This document shows, in pieces, positions 12,179-24,084 of a stretch of DNA of 64,000 nucleotides (position 1 is its first letter; every line of letters starts with the position of its first letter). The notes under the pieces are model-generated. The model had not been told where the DNA came from. It worked only from the letters and a program-made list of their open reading frames with translations, and searched no databases. Position numbers and translations under genes: made by a program. The stretch spans positions 49,361,797-49,425,796 of the forward strand of contig CP136061.1 in the NCBI GenBank assembly GCA_032622095.1, read 5' to 3'. The DNA is from Siphonodentalium dalli. Its lineage: Eukaryota > Mollusca > Scaphopoda > Gadilida > Siphonodentaliidae.

Positions 12179-12428
12179 TTAAAACCCTTTGAGTGCCAGG
12201 GGCCGATATTATCGGCCCTAAACCTACACAATAAGTCTGTTAAAGAATATAATAAAATATATTAAAATTGTAAAAAATTATAAAAAAAAAAAATAAAAAA
12301 ATTGTTAGGCCAATGCATTCTCTTATATATGCGAGGCGACCTATGGTCGACTCGCATATATAAGAGAATGCATTGGTACAGGGTATATGGGTTGATAGAA
12401 AAATCGGACCTGGCACTCAAAGGGTTAA
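12179..12428 (+). mobile_element. TTAA-flanked MITE with different termini but the same palindrome core
   Basis: Termini CCCTTTGAGTGCCAGG and CCTGGCACTCAAAGGG are inverted repeats flanked by TTAA (12179-12182 and 12425-12428). They differ from the CCCTTTACCCAACA ends of the 9.3 and 26.7 kb MITEs after the first six bases. The core shares the AT-rich spacer and one 69-bp palindrome (12309-12377) with those elements. This is probably a related family recombined around a common core. Confidence 0.75.
12309..12377. repeat. 69-bp near-perfect palindrome, copy 3
   Basis: Same module and orientation as 9582-9650. The last base of the right arm is changed (TTGGT instead of TTGGC). Confidence 0.9.
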
Positions 12429-13012
12429 GGCTGTTTGCGTCTGCCTTTCTCAATTTATAAACTATGGTTGCTAACACCAAGCTTTGTGAAAGATAATCGA
12501 ACCGCTATATTTTTAACGATGTTCAAATATGGTTGTATATAGTGTTTTATTTTCGCTCTTCTATAAGTTCGCAACTTGTTTTTACCTGATGGTTTTTCGT
12601 CGTTGAATATATTTCGTCTGAAACAGCATACATGATAAATTTTTAACTTAGCACACATTTTTCGAATTGATTTCAAGGCTTAGTCACCATTATCGAACAG
12701 TTCTTTATATTCAGGGACTTCCGAGTCAAACGACCATTTATCTGGTATAATACGATCTTCTGATACATTAGGAGATTTGTAAATAAGAGATTCTTGTGAT
12801 CTGTGATCTATGACCTTATTGCATATTTAACTGCACGATATATGACTTCATACACAATAGGATATCTACCAAGTTCTGCTCGCACCGCCTGATTCGATGC
12901 CATACGATTTACCCCGAGGGCATATATACACAAATGTATGTGAGTTGTTTCACATCGCACGGTTTCATGATTATTCAGATTCATGTCATGTCATGTCATA
13001 AAGTGCAATTGG
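12429..13012. other. No gene recognised
   Basis: AT-rich. Short open frames only, without recognisable domains. Confidence 0.45.
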
Positions 13013-13850
13013 TCAGATGAGATTACCGAAGAGCGTGTTCCAAACGCTGATTGAATATATATAATTTTGTCTTAAAGATTTAACAAGTGCATACAATGCC
13101 TTCATGCTTTTATTATGGACATCAATTTGCGCCTTTTTAAACGATGTAATGTAATGTCCAGGTAATGCCCAGGTAAGTATATTCGTATGCATTTCCGACA
13201 GAGTAATCACCTATTTTGAATGAGATATCGTTTCGACTGTTTCCTTCTGAAATACTATGCAGTTTGTCTTCTCCGTATTAATTGTTAGCATATTCCGACT
13301 TACATATTTGTGCAATTTTTGCAAACAGTTTTGCAAACCATGTTGTGACACCGACACAAAAACAAGATCATCGGCAAAGAGAAGGTGATTAATAAGAATA
13401 TCACCAACCTCTATAGGCACACGTTTTGTTGAACCATTTGAGACATCGTCTATAAAACTATTGAAAAGTATGGGGGATAGAAAATATCCCTATTTTACCC
13501 CAATATTTGATAGCATTTTTGGCCCATGACCATCTCGAGTTTTGTCAGTTATTCCTATATTACTAACTTTCTGAAATAACATCTCCCTGTCCGCAGAATT
13601 AAATGCATTCGGAAGTCTATGAATGCTGCATAAAGCTGTTTTTATTGCTTTCGGTATCTGCCTATCATTGTTTCCAAAATGAAGGCGCTATCAAAAGTAC
13701 TTTTATTTTTACGAAAGTCTAATTGGTTTTCACTGATCAAATTGTTTTCTTCTAGGAATGAATTCCGTAATTCTTTTGTTAACTATTTTATTGAACAATT
13801 TTCCAAGCGAGCTGTTAAGAGTATTGGTTTTGTACGTTTCGCAGTATAGT
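13013..13850 (-). pseudogene. LINE ORF2 fragment B: reverse transcriptase core
   Basis: Read on the minus strand through several frames with stops. In order: SLGKLFNKIVNKRITEF (RT domain 1-2, 13730-13850), AFNSADREMLFQKVSNIGI and the LSPILFNSFIDD block (13421-13730), then LLFADDLVFVS with the FADD catalytic box (13211-13420), then a connection segment containing KAQIDVHNKSMKALYAL (13013-13210). Frameshifts and stops show it is dead. It starts almost exactly where fragment A at 20372-21563 (same strand) ends, so the two could be halves of one old element. Confidence 0.82.
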
Positions 13851-14040
13851 ACAAAACTTTTGTCTGAAGCGAGACGTGTGAGTACAACTGAACTATTGTT
13901 CATTGTAATTATCACCGGCCAGATAAGGCAGGTGATTAGTGTTGATTGAGTAAGCCACTGTCGGGCTTACTGAGTGAGTGAACTTGCGGGTCACTTTAGC
14001 CGGTTTTCTCGAGGCGCACACATCAAATTTAAAAAGATGT

Positions 14041-17000
14041 GTTTTTTTTGTTTAAACATATTTTATTGTAATATAATATTACACAAGGGATCGGGGCACA
14101 AGTTTTAACAACTTAAGTCCGCCCCTCTCCCATATACATTTTAACAAATACAAAGTAGATGACGAACATAACATATATACAGGGTGATGTATGGTGTGGT
14201 TGTGATTGCTGTCAGTCCTATCCTGCTTTTGAAATTTCATCTGAGGTAGTCAACATTTGTAACGCAAAGGAGGATCTCGCCTATATTTGTTAGCGGAGGG
14301 GGCCTAATTAAAACGTTTCGTTGATGAAATGTATGAATAAACAAAATGGAAAAGAATTTCATTGCGTCGATTCGATTCTGATGATATCCCTGTGAGTAAG
14401 GAGGAAATGTTAGATATTATAAATTGGTGGGCTGCAATCTTATTGAAGAGTTCGCATCTTTCGGTAGCATACAGGGGGCACTCAAAGAAATAATGAAAGG
14501 CATCTTCGACTTCGTATCCACATGTGCATTTAGAGGTATCAGAGATAAAATTGTTGCACATATCTGATTTTAATTCACTACAATAGTTGCGAATTCTGCA
14601 GTGTAAAATGCTTAGTTTTCTTGGGCCATTAATAAAGAATTGGGGCGGTTTCGTGGGCGGGTCAATTAATTTCAAATTCATCTTAAATTCAGGAAGAGTA
14701 CTTACATTTGTAATAGGCTTTGGTAGTTTATTCCAGGATAACGTACTTTTAGGTAAATAAGAGTTTCTGAAATGTTCTGTATGCGAACGGTATGAATAGA
14801 ATTTGTCAGGTTCGCGCATATCATATCGATTACTGGCAACTTGTCTTGATCGGGGTGGCAACATGAGGGTGAGGTAACTGGGGACTTGGTTGTTTATTAT
14901 TTTAAACATGGTGTGCAACTCGTGGAGTTCTCGTCGAATTTCAAGCCTTGACCATCCTACTTCGTCAAACAAGCGATTTATATCTACGGAACGCGTTAAT
15001 CCTGTTACTATTCTTGCAGCATCCTTGTGTATGTCATCGAACTTTTTTAATAAGTAATCTGTTGCTGTGCCCCACACTACATCGGCATAGTCTATAATTG
15101 GTAATATATATGCTGTGTATATTTTTTCAAGCGACTTTCGGTCTAGGTCGTACTTCAGTCTTCTTAATTGTGAGAGACGAGATGTTGCTTTGTTTGCTAT
15201 TGTATTTATATGAGTGTTCCAGTTTAGATTCGATTGTATTTCAAGTCCAAGATGTTTGTGTGAGTTTGTAAATAATACATTTTCTTGTTCGAATTTTAAA
15301 TTCGGGGTCACGTTGTTATTTGTAAGGGAAAAGGAAATTGCCCTAGTTTTCGTTGGGTTAAATTTAACTAGCCATTTATTTGCCCAGTCTGCGACTCTTT
15401 CAAGGTCATCGTTCATGTTCTTGGTTAGGATATCGATGTCATAATGGGTAGTCATAAGGCAAGTATCGTCCGCGTACATTCTTGTGGTTGCATTAATGTG
15501 ATCAGGGAGGTCGTTTATGTAAACTAAAAATAGGAAAGGGCCAATAATTGAGCCTTGAGGGACACCCGCTGGGATAACTTCAAAATTTGAGAAGGAGTTG
15601 TTCACTAAGACCCTTTGTTTGCGATTGAACAGATAATCTTTTAGCCATTCTAAGAGATTTCCAGAGACTCCATATTGTTCCAATTTATATAGCAGCCCCC
15701 TGTGCCATACTCTCTCGAATGCCTTTGATATATCAAAAAATACTGCACTTGTATAGAGGCTGTTGTCGAGACTATGGCACAGGTTGTGATATAGTTCTAT
15801 TAACTGGTATGTTGTACTATGGCCAGGGAGGAAGCCAGACTGGTGATTATATAACAAATTATTTTCCGTGAAGTATGTCATAATATGTTGTATGACCACT
15901 TTTTCGAAGATTTTGCCTAATGTCGGAAGGAGAGATATTGGACGGTAATTTGCGGAATCAGCTGGGTCGCCTTTTTTGAAGATAGGGATGACGTTTGCCT
16001 TTTTCCAGGTCATTGGAAACTTACCAAGATCCAATGATTTTTTATAAATTATTAATAGGGGGATTGCGATATTTTCGGCAGTACTATGCAACATTTTTGG
16101 GCTGATGCTATCGTGACCATACGCCTTATTTAAATTTAATGATTTTATAGCGCACACGATACTTTGATATGTGATTGGGATTTCGGATAGTATGTTATTG
16201 GATCTACGAGGGAAATAAGGGAGATTTTTGGCATCGTCTTGTATAGTGGCATTAGAAATGAATCTTGCGTTGAGACACCTAGCTTTTTCATAATCATCGG
16301 TTGCATATGATTTCCCTTCCATTGATACGTTGCCATTGGGGCTATACAGAGGTGGGGTATTCGTAGATTTCTTTTTGTTAAGTAGATAATTCATAATATG
16401 CCAGAAATCGCGGGGAGTGGGGGTTTCATTTATTTTCTCCTCAAGTTTAGTTTCGAATTGCGATTTTGCATACTTTTTCATGTTGTTAACTTTATTTCTA
16501 ATATCCTTGTATTTTCTCCAAGTGTGCTCTGAATTTCGTTTGAGTGCTATTGATCTGAGTCTATCGCGACGTCGTATTTCTCTCCGTATGTCGGAATTAA
16601 ACCAGAATTTGTCCTTTGTCCTTATCGTCACTGTCATTTTGGGGATTGATTGTTCCATTATTTTAATAAATCTCTCGGTAAATAAGCTTACTGCATCGTT
16701 TATGTCATTTACTGGTTGCAGCAATTCATGCCATTTGCTCTCATTTATTAAGATATTCGCTTTTTGAAAATCTGCATTTTTATAGTTCCATATAGTTCTT
16801 GTGAAAGAGGTCGCATGCAATTGATCAAATGAAATTGTCGCGTAAACAGCGTAATGATCAGACAATTCAAGATTTAGAACGTCAGCGTCCCGGACACTCA
16901 AGTTATTACTCACGATTATAGGATCGAGTAGGGTGCTGGTTCTAGTGGTAACTCTAGTTGGGGTTTTTATTACGTCCTTAAGTGTATAGAAATCAATAAT

Positions 17001-17696
17001 ATTTTTGAGTTTGGAAGTGGGGCATAGTAGATTGGAGTTAAAATCTCCAAGTAGAATTATATTTTGGGAGACATCTAGTGCCTTAGATATGGACAAATCT
17101 AGCAGATCCCAATAGTTCGATCGGCAATATTGATCTGATCGATACGATAAGCATAGCAAAATATGTTGTGATTTTGAGACAATGTCAAACCATAGAATTG
17201 AAGAAGTATCGGTTTCTAAATCGTTTCTCCTTTTGAAGACCAGATGAGAGGAGACGTATACGCATAGTCCACCGCCGTAGGAATCTCGATCAAGTCGGAT
17301 AGGGGGACTGAAATTATCAATCTCTAGTCTATCGGAGGGGTAAGAGGGGTCAAGGTGAGTTTCGGTGAAACATAGGATATCGAAGTCATTTATCATATCG
17401 GCTATCTTTTCCAGTTTATGTCTTATGCTCCGTACATTATAATGGAATACTGTTAATGTGTTGCCTTCGTGTACAGTTTTATGGCTTGGGCTGGGCCCTG
17501 GGTTGCTGTGTACCGATCCGGAGCATAACAAAAGCATTGATATGACCAGAAGAATTAGAGGGAGATTTATTCTTAATCCTTGAGGTATCTTATAAATTCT
17601 ATGGGTTTTCGTACTTAATGGTGAGTGGCGAGTAGAAAGCCTCCCTGAATTGAATACGCCAGTCGCGATGCGGTGCTGCAGTGGCGATATTCCCAT
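14041..17696 (-). mobile_element. Near-intact APE-type LINE (non-LTR retrotransposon)
   Basis: Single long ORF plus a ~260-bp 3' UTR. The 3' UTR (14041-14303) holds a hairpin pairing GGGAGAGGGGCGGAC with GTGCCCCGATCCC and ends AATAAAATATGTTTAAAC followed by an A run. The 5' end is not fixed; an open frame continues to 18410 and the element may start there or further upstream. The uninterrupted ORF suggests it is among the younger insertions here. Exact target-site duplications were not found by eye. Confidence 0.88.
14304..17696 (-). CDS. LINE ORF2 protein: APE endonuclease and reverse transcriptase, 1130 aa
   Basis: Residues 43-58 form a hydrophobic stretch leading to SGSVHSNPGP (59-68), resembling a 2A ribosome-skipping motif. 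The APE-type endonuclease follows (about 83-290): Asn87 in FHYNVRS, Glu112 in TETHLD, GDFNSN at 217-222 and the SDH motif at 279-281. The reverse transcriptase spans about 560-800: YRPISLLPTLGKIFEK, FFDISKAFERVWH (first catalytic Asp655), GVPQGS at 711-716 and the catalytic YADD at 741-744. A Cys/His tail, CTCGYEVEDAFHYFFECPLY, lies near 1065-1085. The protein would nick target DNA and copy the element RNA by target-primed reverse transcription. No internal stop or frameshift was seen, so it may still encode enzyme. A CR1/Jockey-like clade is likely but not established. Confidence 0.93.
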   Translation of the reverse strand: MGISPLQHRIATGVFNSGRLSTRHSPLSTKTHRIYKIPQGLRINLPLILLVISMLLLCSGSVHSNPGPSPSHKTVHEGNTLTVFHYNVRSIRHKLEKIADMINDFDILCFTETHLDPSYPSDRLEIDNFSPPIRLDRDSYGGGLCVYVSSHLVFKRRNDLETDTSSILWFDIVSKSQHILLCLSYRSDQYCRSNYWDLLDLSISKALDVSQNIILLGDFNSNLLCPTSKLKNIIDFYTLKDVIKTPTRVTTRTSTLLDPIIVSNNLSVRDADVLNLELSDHYAVYATISFDQLHATSFTRTIWNYKNADFQKANILINESKWHELLQPVNDINDAVSLFTERFIKIMEQSIPKMTVTIRTKDKFWFNSDIRREIRRRDRLRSIALKRNSEHTWRKYKDIRNKVNNMKKYAKSQFETKLEEKINETPTPRDFWHIMNYLLNKKKSTNTPPLYSPNGNVSMEGKSYATDDYEKARCLNARFISNATIQDDAKNLPYFPRRSNNILSEIPITYQSIVCAIKSLNLNKAYGHDSISPKMLHSTAENIAIPLLIIYKKSLDLGKFPMTWKKANVIPIFKKGDPADSANYRPISLLPTLGKIFEKVVIQHIMTYFTENNLLYNHQSGFLPGHSTTYQLIELYHNLCHSLDNSLYTSAVFFDISKAFERVWHRGLLYKLEQYGVSGNLLEWLKDYLFNRKQRVLVNNSFSNFEVIPAGVPQGSIIGPFLFLVYINDLPDHINATTRMYADDTCLMTTHYDIDILTKNMNDDLERVADWANKWLVKFNPTKTRAISFSLTNNNVTPNLKFEQENVLFTNSHKHLGLEIQSNLNWNTHINTIANKATSRLSQLRRLKYDLDRKSLEKIYTAYILPIIDYADVVWGTATDYLLKKFDDIHKDAARIVTGLTRSVDINRLFDEVGWSRLEIRRELHELHTMFKIINNQVPSYLTLMLPPRSRQVASNRYDMREPDKFYSYRSHTEHFRNSYLPKSTLSWNKLPKPITNVSTLPEFKMNLKLIDPPTKPPQFFINGPRKLSILHCRIRNYCSELKSDMCNNFISDTSKCTCGYEVEDAFHYFFECPLYATERCELFNKIAAHQFIISNISSLLTGISSESNRRNEILFHFVYSYISSTKRFN

Positions 17697-18410
17697 TTAG
17701 GTTGGAAAAAGGAACAGTTTCGGCGGCACCGGAGCGAGGCTGGCGTACATTGGATACAAATATTTAAATATGTCGTGTTGGAGCGGATGGGAGGATGACA
17801 GCGCAAAGTGGAAAATGTGATTGTCGGATATCAGTATCGGCCTATTGTTGATAGAAAACATGATGAAAACATGAACAAACATGAGAGAAACATGAGAATA
17901 ATAACTGTACATAATAATGGTGTGAATTATGAGGTGAAGATGTATCAATAACATGTGAAGTATGCATAGACCGGGCCGAGTATTTCGTTTTGGAACGGGA
18001 AGGAGAAAGTTATTGTGTCGCTTTGGGTCTCGTATTTTGAAAGATCGAGGCCTATAATTGAGCTTCATATGCTGAGCCATTGATATATAAAATGCGATGT
18101 ACAGAGGCGGCCGAGTATGGCAGAATACATTAATATGCATAGGCCTACCCGGACTTGTCCGCAAAGCATACGTTAGTTCAGACCGCGAAGATAATTTTTC
18201 ATGAGCATTCCATTTTGACGAGGCTAGTGTTTGTTTGTGCTTCTGGGCTCCCGTAGTTTTGTCTACTCGGCTGTTAAATTGGCTGAAAGAGTGATCATGC
18301 CACACCACTGTGCCAACGACCTTGGCCTTGGTATAGAGTGCCGAATTACACTCACATATTAGATTTAATGTTTTGCAAAAAGTATTACTAGGTATTTCAG
18401 CATATGCCAT
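17697..18410 (-). CDS. Open frame of 237 codons abutting the LINE ORF2 start
   Basis: Lies directly upstream of ORF2 in the same reading frame. Its TAA (17697-17699) is immediately followed by the ORF2 ATG (17694-17696), so a single stop codon separates 237 open codons from the 1130-codon ORF. I recognise no ORF1 features such as an RRM, PHD finger, CCHC knuckle or coiled coil. The composition, with many His, Ser and hydrophobic residues, is not typical of ORF1. It could be a divergent ORF1, an N-terminal extension ended by one mutation, or a 5' UTR open by chance. Confidence 0.3.
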   Translation of the reverse strand: MAYAEIPSNTFCKTLNLICECNSALYTKAKVVGTVVWHDHSFSQFNSRVDKTTGAQKHKQTLASSKWNAHEKLSSRSELTYALRTSPGRPMHINVFCHTRPPLYIAFYISMAQHMKLNYRPRSFKIRDPKRHNNFLLPVPKRNTRPGLCILHMLLIHLHLIIHTIIMYSYYSHVSLMFVHVFIMFSINNRPILISDNHIFHFALSSSHPLQHDIFKYLYPMYASLAPVPPKLFLFPT

Positions 18411-20204
18411 GCTTCAAACGCATAGACAAACGTTGAAGACAAACTTGTCGATCAGTACTAATTGATGTGCTGATCTTTCGATCCAAGCTCACGTGGCGAG
18501 GGGACTGAACTATGTTTGCAGCTTGCTTTCGATCACTATACCGTACCAAGGGGAAAAACTCTATCTTACATGTCTGAAAGTTGGTAGTGTGGCAAGATCC
18601 TACTGTCAGCGTTAATTTGTTGTGACTTTTACCACGTGATTTCAAAGTTCACGAGTGCTGGACCATTGTTGGATTTCTTTGAAATGTTAAAAAAGTTCAG
18701 GTCGAGTAAGTAATTCAGGCCTGGATATTAAGTAATGTTTATTGCTGACCTCACACGTATTACATGTGACGCAAGTGTGTGCCTCTGTAGCAAGTATATG
18801 TTAGAGAGCCCAAAGCGACTTAAAATTTGTAGGTTTCTGTGCGATAGAAAATGGATGAATACAGTATGCAGTGGAAATTGTTGGCGTGGGGACTTTGTCG
18901 CGGGGGTGTTGTGACTTGTAGTCAGCTGCAGGTCAATCAATCTTTGCCAAGCAGCTGATGTCAGTATTGATTTTGTGATTGATTGAGGAGTGAGAGATAG
19001 GATTGAATGAATGAGGCAAGATTAAAATTTAATAGTGGGGGAAGGGTCAGGAGACCTCAAAGTTTTCTTGAAAGTACTGAAATATTATTATTATTATTAT
19101 TATTATTATTTTTTATTTTTTTTTATTATTTTTTTTTTAATGAATTTGGTCGTTATTATATAAACCACATATATGTGACTGGATTGTCTGAAATAACCAG
19201 CATAGAAATGGTATTTTCATATAGAATATGTGTTTGGACTGTTAATATTATGTTTTTCAGAAAACTTTCAGGTCTCGGGATCCATTTACCACTATAATTA
19301 TATTAATATATACAATAATACATTTACGATGATCAATGAAGTGAAGTTAGTCACTGGTAAGTTCGTCGGTCACTCAGGGCCACATTTGTGCTCTTATAGA
19401 TGGTAAAGATGTATTCAGAATTCCAAGTGATCAACTTGCCATATTATATTCAGTAATAGGTCTGAATTATTATTTTAGTATCCTAGAACATGGGTCAAAA
19501 TGAAATCTCAAGGGATATGTGAAAGAGTAAATAATGTAATTGACATTTGATGGAGTTGTGTCATATGTATGTGACTGGTAAGGTACTGCATAGTAGTCAA
19601 GTAAATCAGATGTGTTCATCACTTACTAAATAGAAAGTGCGCTATAAGCTTGAAGTTTTCGGATGTTTTATCCTGTAATCGAAAATATTAGCTTTTTTGG
19701 CATTCAGATAGATTAATGTTATTCCGATACAACAAATTCATTAATTTTAACAACAATGCCATGGTATTCAGCTGTCAATGAGGAAATTAGAATATTTTTG
19801 GATATATTAATATTGTTATATAATACGTAAGCATGCCATAATCCATGTTTGAAATTTATATACATGCACGAGCATTCAAAGCTTTCAGAGTATTTTTTTT
19901 CCCACAAAAGTGGTTTTATCTCTGTTTTAACGCCTGAATGCCTTCTGAAAACGGCTGTCTGTTCTCTGTACATGTTGGGCAAACATGATTTCGTTTACGA
20001 ATATGATATTCAGAACGGCTATGTTGATCAAAAAACTTTGATATGTTTGGTGTACATTATTGTGTACAAATTGGCTACTAGTTCAATAAGAGTTTATTGT
20101 TCAACCTCCACAAGGGGAGAGCCTCGGTGTATACAATATAATACATCAAGATAAACGCTTAATTAGTCTTGTTGACCGCGTGTAGTAAGTTTCGTATGAA
20201 GCAC

Positions 20205-20240
<36 letters not shown>

Positions 20241-20371
20241 TTCATACTTCATATATATGTCAGCCGTTGACAGAATGTTTGCATGTTTGTTGTACACATT
20301 GCGCCATACCAAGATCACAATAAAAGCTACCGGCTATCTGCTTCAAACGTTGTTTGTGTTTTGTACCCAGT
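18411..20371. other. No gene; simple repeats
   Basis: Contains a (TTA)n run with adjoining T-rich tract near 19083-19140 and a (TA)n run near 20209-20240. Short frames on both strands lack recognisable domains. If the two old LINE pieces are one copy, this region and the younger LINE are inside the inserted segment. Confidence 0.45.
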
Positions 20372-21563
20372 CTAGAGCAGACTAATCGCTCTATAGTTAT
20401 CGGGGTCGGTAAGCTCCCCTTTCTTGTGGATCGGGTTGAGAACTGATTCGCTCCAAGTGACGGGATATTATAATCATTTGTACACAGTATTAAAGAGTCG
20501 TGTAACATCATCAATTAAGATTGGTATACTCGTTTTTAGTAGTTCTCTACGGATCCCGTATTTACCAGGAGATTTTTTATTAATAATATCTCGTAGTGCA
20601 TTGATAACTTGCATGTGCGTTATTTCTTCGTTATTAAGTCTGTGTTTAATTATCGGTCCATCTTTATTGGGTAATGGTCTATCATCTGTGGTGGCATCAG
20701 CCCTACCGAATAAATCATTGAAAAATGTGACTGCGCTGTCTGGATTGAGACTAGCATACGAGGACTGTTTGGTTTCTCACAAATTATGTATAATCTTCCA
20801 GTACTCGCTCGGATCAGATGCTTCTGATCTGTTTAGCTTTTCTTCGGGGGGGGGGGGGGGGTGGTGATCAAGTTTACGCTTGTATTTTAGTTCCTTTTTG
20901 TAGGCCATTTTAGCGACAAAGAACTTATATATCAAAGATTTGTCAAATGGATTAGTTTTCATGTCACATACTATTGCTCTTATATTACCTTTGAGGGTTT
21001 GATATAAGTCATACCAATTTCGTTTCTTTTTCAAATTTTTATTGTTACAACTAACTCGCCGTGAAGCCATTTCGTTAATTTTTGCCATGAGGGCTGTGAA
21101 TTTGTCGACCGCCCTTTCAGTTCCGTTTTCTAATCTGATTATCACTAATTTGTTTTGAATGTCACTGCTATTAAAACTATTAAAATCCACAATAGCTTTA
21201 TTTCATATTTATATTGACGATTTCTCCATTGAATTCGACGGCAAAAGCAGAATCGCCCAATCGGTGCACATGTATTCTATGATCCAGTTCGTGTATTGTT
21301 GACGGCGGTAAAACGCGACACCAACTGTCATCGACTCATTCTAGTTTCTGCTACTTTCAATACAATGGTATCCCGATATTTGGAATCTCAGATGCATCTT
21401 TATGCCACGTTTCGCATATTGTAATGAAATAATATTTAAATAATTTTTCTAAACAGTCAATATCTCTAGATTTATGCATAAATCCTTGTGGATCCCACGA
21501 TGTAAACGCAACACTACGTCGCGATTGGTGCATCACAATTAACTCATTTTTCACATCATTCAC
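20372..21563 (-). pseudogene. LINE ORF2 fragment A: endonuclease to first RT motif
   Basis: Minus-strand reading. 21357-21563 gives an endonuclease N-terminal stretch ending YFITICETWHKDASEIPNIG. 20777-21190 gives the linker between endonuclease and RT (NPFDKSLIYKFFVAKMAYKK ... DPSEYWKIIHNL). After an in-frame TGA the same frame continues through KSPGKYGIRRELLK to the first RT block IHKKGELTDPDNYRAISLL and stops at a TAG at ~20372. Several stops and a G15 run (20846-20861, read as prolines) mark it as dead. Confidence 0.8.
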
Positions 21564-24080
21564 ATTTAAGAACTATCACTTATAAATATCTTATGATATG
21601 TAAACGCTTAACACGAAGAAGAGCAAATCAAGGGGGGGGGGGGGGTCCGGCGCACGAACGAACTGAATCTTTGCGAGGAGTACTATGGGCAATTTGCGAG
21701 TAAGCGTATGACATATCGGACGATAATCTGGGAGATTTAATGTGGATTATCTCTTTGTAAACATGTATTATATAGTTACCGGGGTATACAATATTAGATC
21801 TGAATCGAAGACTCCTGTCCGGAAATGCTTCTATTGATTAATATTAATTATATTTAGAATAGTTTCTGGCCTAATAAGGTGTGGTTGTTTAGCCAACGAA
21901 CAATAGTGTTTACTGTTCACAGAGACCAGAAATTTTATTGTGTAATTTTGTCACAAATAAGCGTTAATTATACTCATTATCGCTTATAACTATGGAATAA
22001 AACAATACAACCAATCAATCTGGGACATTTGACGTTCGGTAGGAACATAGGAACAGCCTGATGGTCTATATCGCTATATGGTATCACCCGAATGGTCCCC
22101 TTCTAAAAATAGACAAATAAACGGGCCCAATAAAATATTCGAAATAAAATCAATATTAATTGATAGATGCCTTTCCCGACAGGGATCTTCAGTTCATATT
22201 TATTATTTTATACCCACGCAACTATTTCAAAATTGTTATTTAAAGAGATAATCCATCTTTAAAACAAATTCAAACTCAAATTTAGATACAGTTGTTTACC
22301 ATTTTGTCATACAAGCTAGTATTGCAATGATAGAATCTATCACTAACACTTGTAATTTAGACTGGAATGTTACTGACTGAGTTTTAATAGTAAAATCAAT
22401 TGGGGACAAACACTACTAATAGATAGTTTATAATATACAATGATGTTGATTTTTTTGCAATATATGGTCTCAGTTGTGATAAACGAATTTAATATTGTTA
22501 AAATAAATAACAAACACATATTTCGTCGCGATTTTGCCGTTCTTTAAGGCCCGCTGCATGCGGATTCTGTGACAATATTTTAAATAGCTCCGGATTATTT
22601 ATTGGTATTTTTCTTAAATTGCTTCGGACTCTTTGACAGCTGTTCCTCATTCTTTGTTATCATTTTATTGTTACGGATTAGTTTTGATATGTATTTCGAT
22701 ATTTAAAAAAAATGCATTTCAAGTGTTATTTCTGTCAGAATGCATCTAAAGAATGATTGAAAATTGTGCGAGAAACTATCCCATATGCAATGACAACATA
22801 TAAATTCTTTGCCATCTTTTGTTCCCCACCATGCAAGAAGCAAACTCCCCCTATATTGTGAACCAGATATGGTTACTCGGTTCAATGTTCAAAAAGTGGA
22901 TCGTGCTTTTCATAGTTCATCGAAGACTCGGCACGATATCTCATTTACATAATTATGTCTCTGCAGAAAATATGAAAACACGCTCCGCGTGATACGACAT
23001 ACTGTTTACATTTCTGCCTACGAAAATGGCATGTAGAATTATTGGAAACGAGTCGAATGTGGACATTTAATTTAATGCAGAATTTGCCAAGAGCAGAATT
23101 TATGCGTACACTGTTGTTTTTCCATTATTCAGTCATCTTGAGATAATGAAAAAAAAAACAAGAGTTTTAAAAACGCGGATTTTTAAAAGTTGGGTACCCG
23201 AACGGTAATTTTATAAAACCCCTTGGTACCCATTGCAAATGTCAATGTTAAAACGCTGACTACCCAAGTGCTCGAAAAAATAGTTACAGTGACCAGTTCA
23301 GCTTTATTAGCTCGGTATAACTCATTGATGACTTCCAAGTGGCTGTGTTAAAAACACGACCAAAGTCGTATCCAATGAGCATTAATCTGAATATTCCAGA
23401 ATCGCAGGTCGTACAGACTTCAGATGCATATAAAGTATCCGTCGCATATATACCGATAAAAAACCGTAACACATTTTTCAGACTCACAAAGAATCTGCTG
23501 CCAAATTTGTTACTATATTTAGCACATTTATCGGGGAGTTTTACTCCACTTCCCCAACTTTGACTCGCAAATTCCCAGCATATAAACACCCCTCAGCTTC
23601 ACCATTAGCTACATTAGGACATTCTCTGTCCAAATCGGCAAAGCAACCGGCGTTTTTTTTACTCTGGTTTAGACAAAAATTGCAATTAAAGCAGACTTAA
23701 AGGCCCACTTAATTTTCGAATGACCAGATTACATTATACACAACATATCCCATATTATATACCATTTGGAAGAGGAACAAAAAAAGGTGGCATTCGAGCG
23801 TCCACCAAGTGATAGAGATTCTCAGATTCACTCCAAGACTTCCCCCTTGTCAAACCAGAATGCATCAGAATTCAAACTGAGAGATAGAGTTATTCCGCTT
23901 CCATTGAGAATAATAGACTTTATAGTACAATCTGGATCAAAATTAATCACAGAACACACCTCAGTACCTCGACAAAAACAATGTTCCCAGTTTATTCGAC
24001 AGGATAATGAGCCAGGTATCTTCCCCGTGATAATGGAAGACGTGAACAATGTCATTCGCCCCCTTTTGAAAACAGTCATG
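21564..24080. other. No gene recognised; G run
   Basis: AT-rich sequence with a 14-base G run at 21632-21645. Open frames of about 75-100 codons on both strands at 23284-23589 show no recognisable domain. The last 300 bases are the left flank of the 61-bp satellite and resemble its right flank. Confidence 0.45.
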
Positions 24081-24084
24081 ATGG

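Noticed and set aside
23284-23589. Overlapping open frames of 101 codons (minus) and 74 codons (plus)
   Set aside because: No recognisable domain, no convincing splice sites, and open on both strands, so probably chance or an old repeat.
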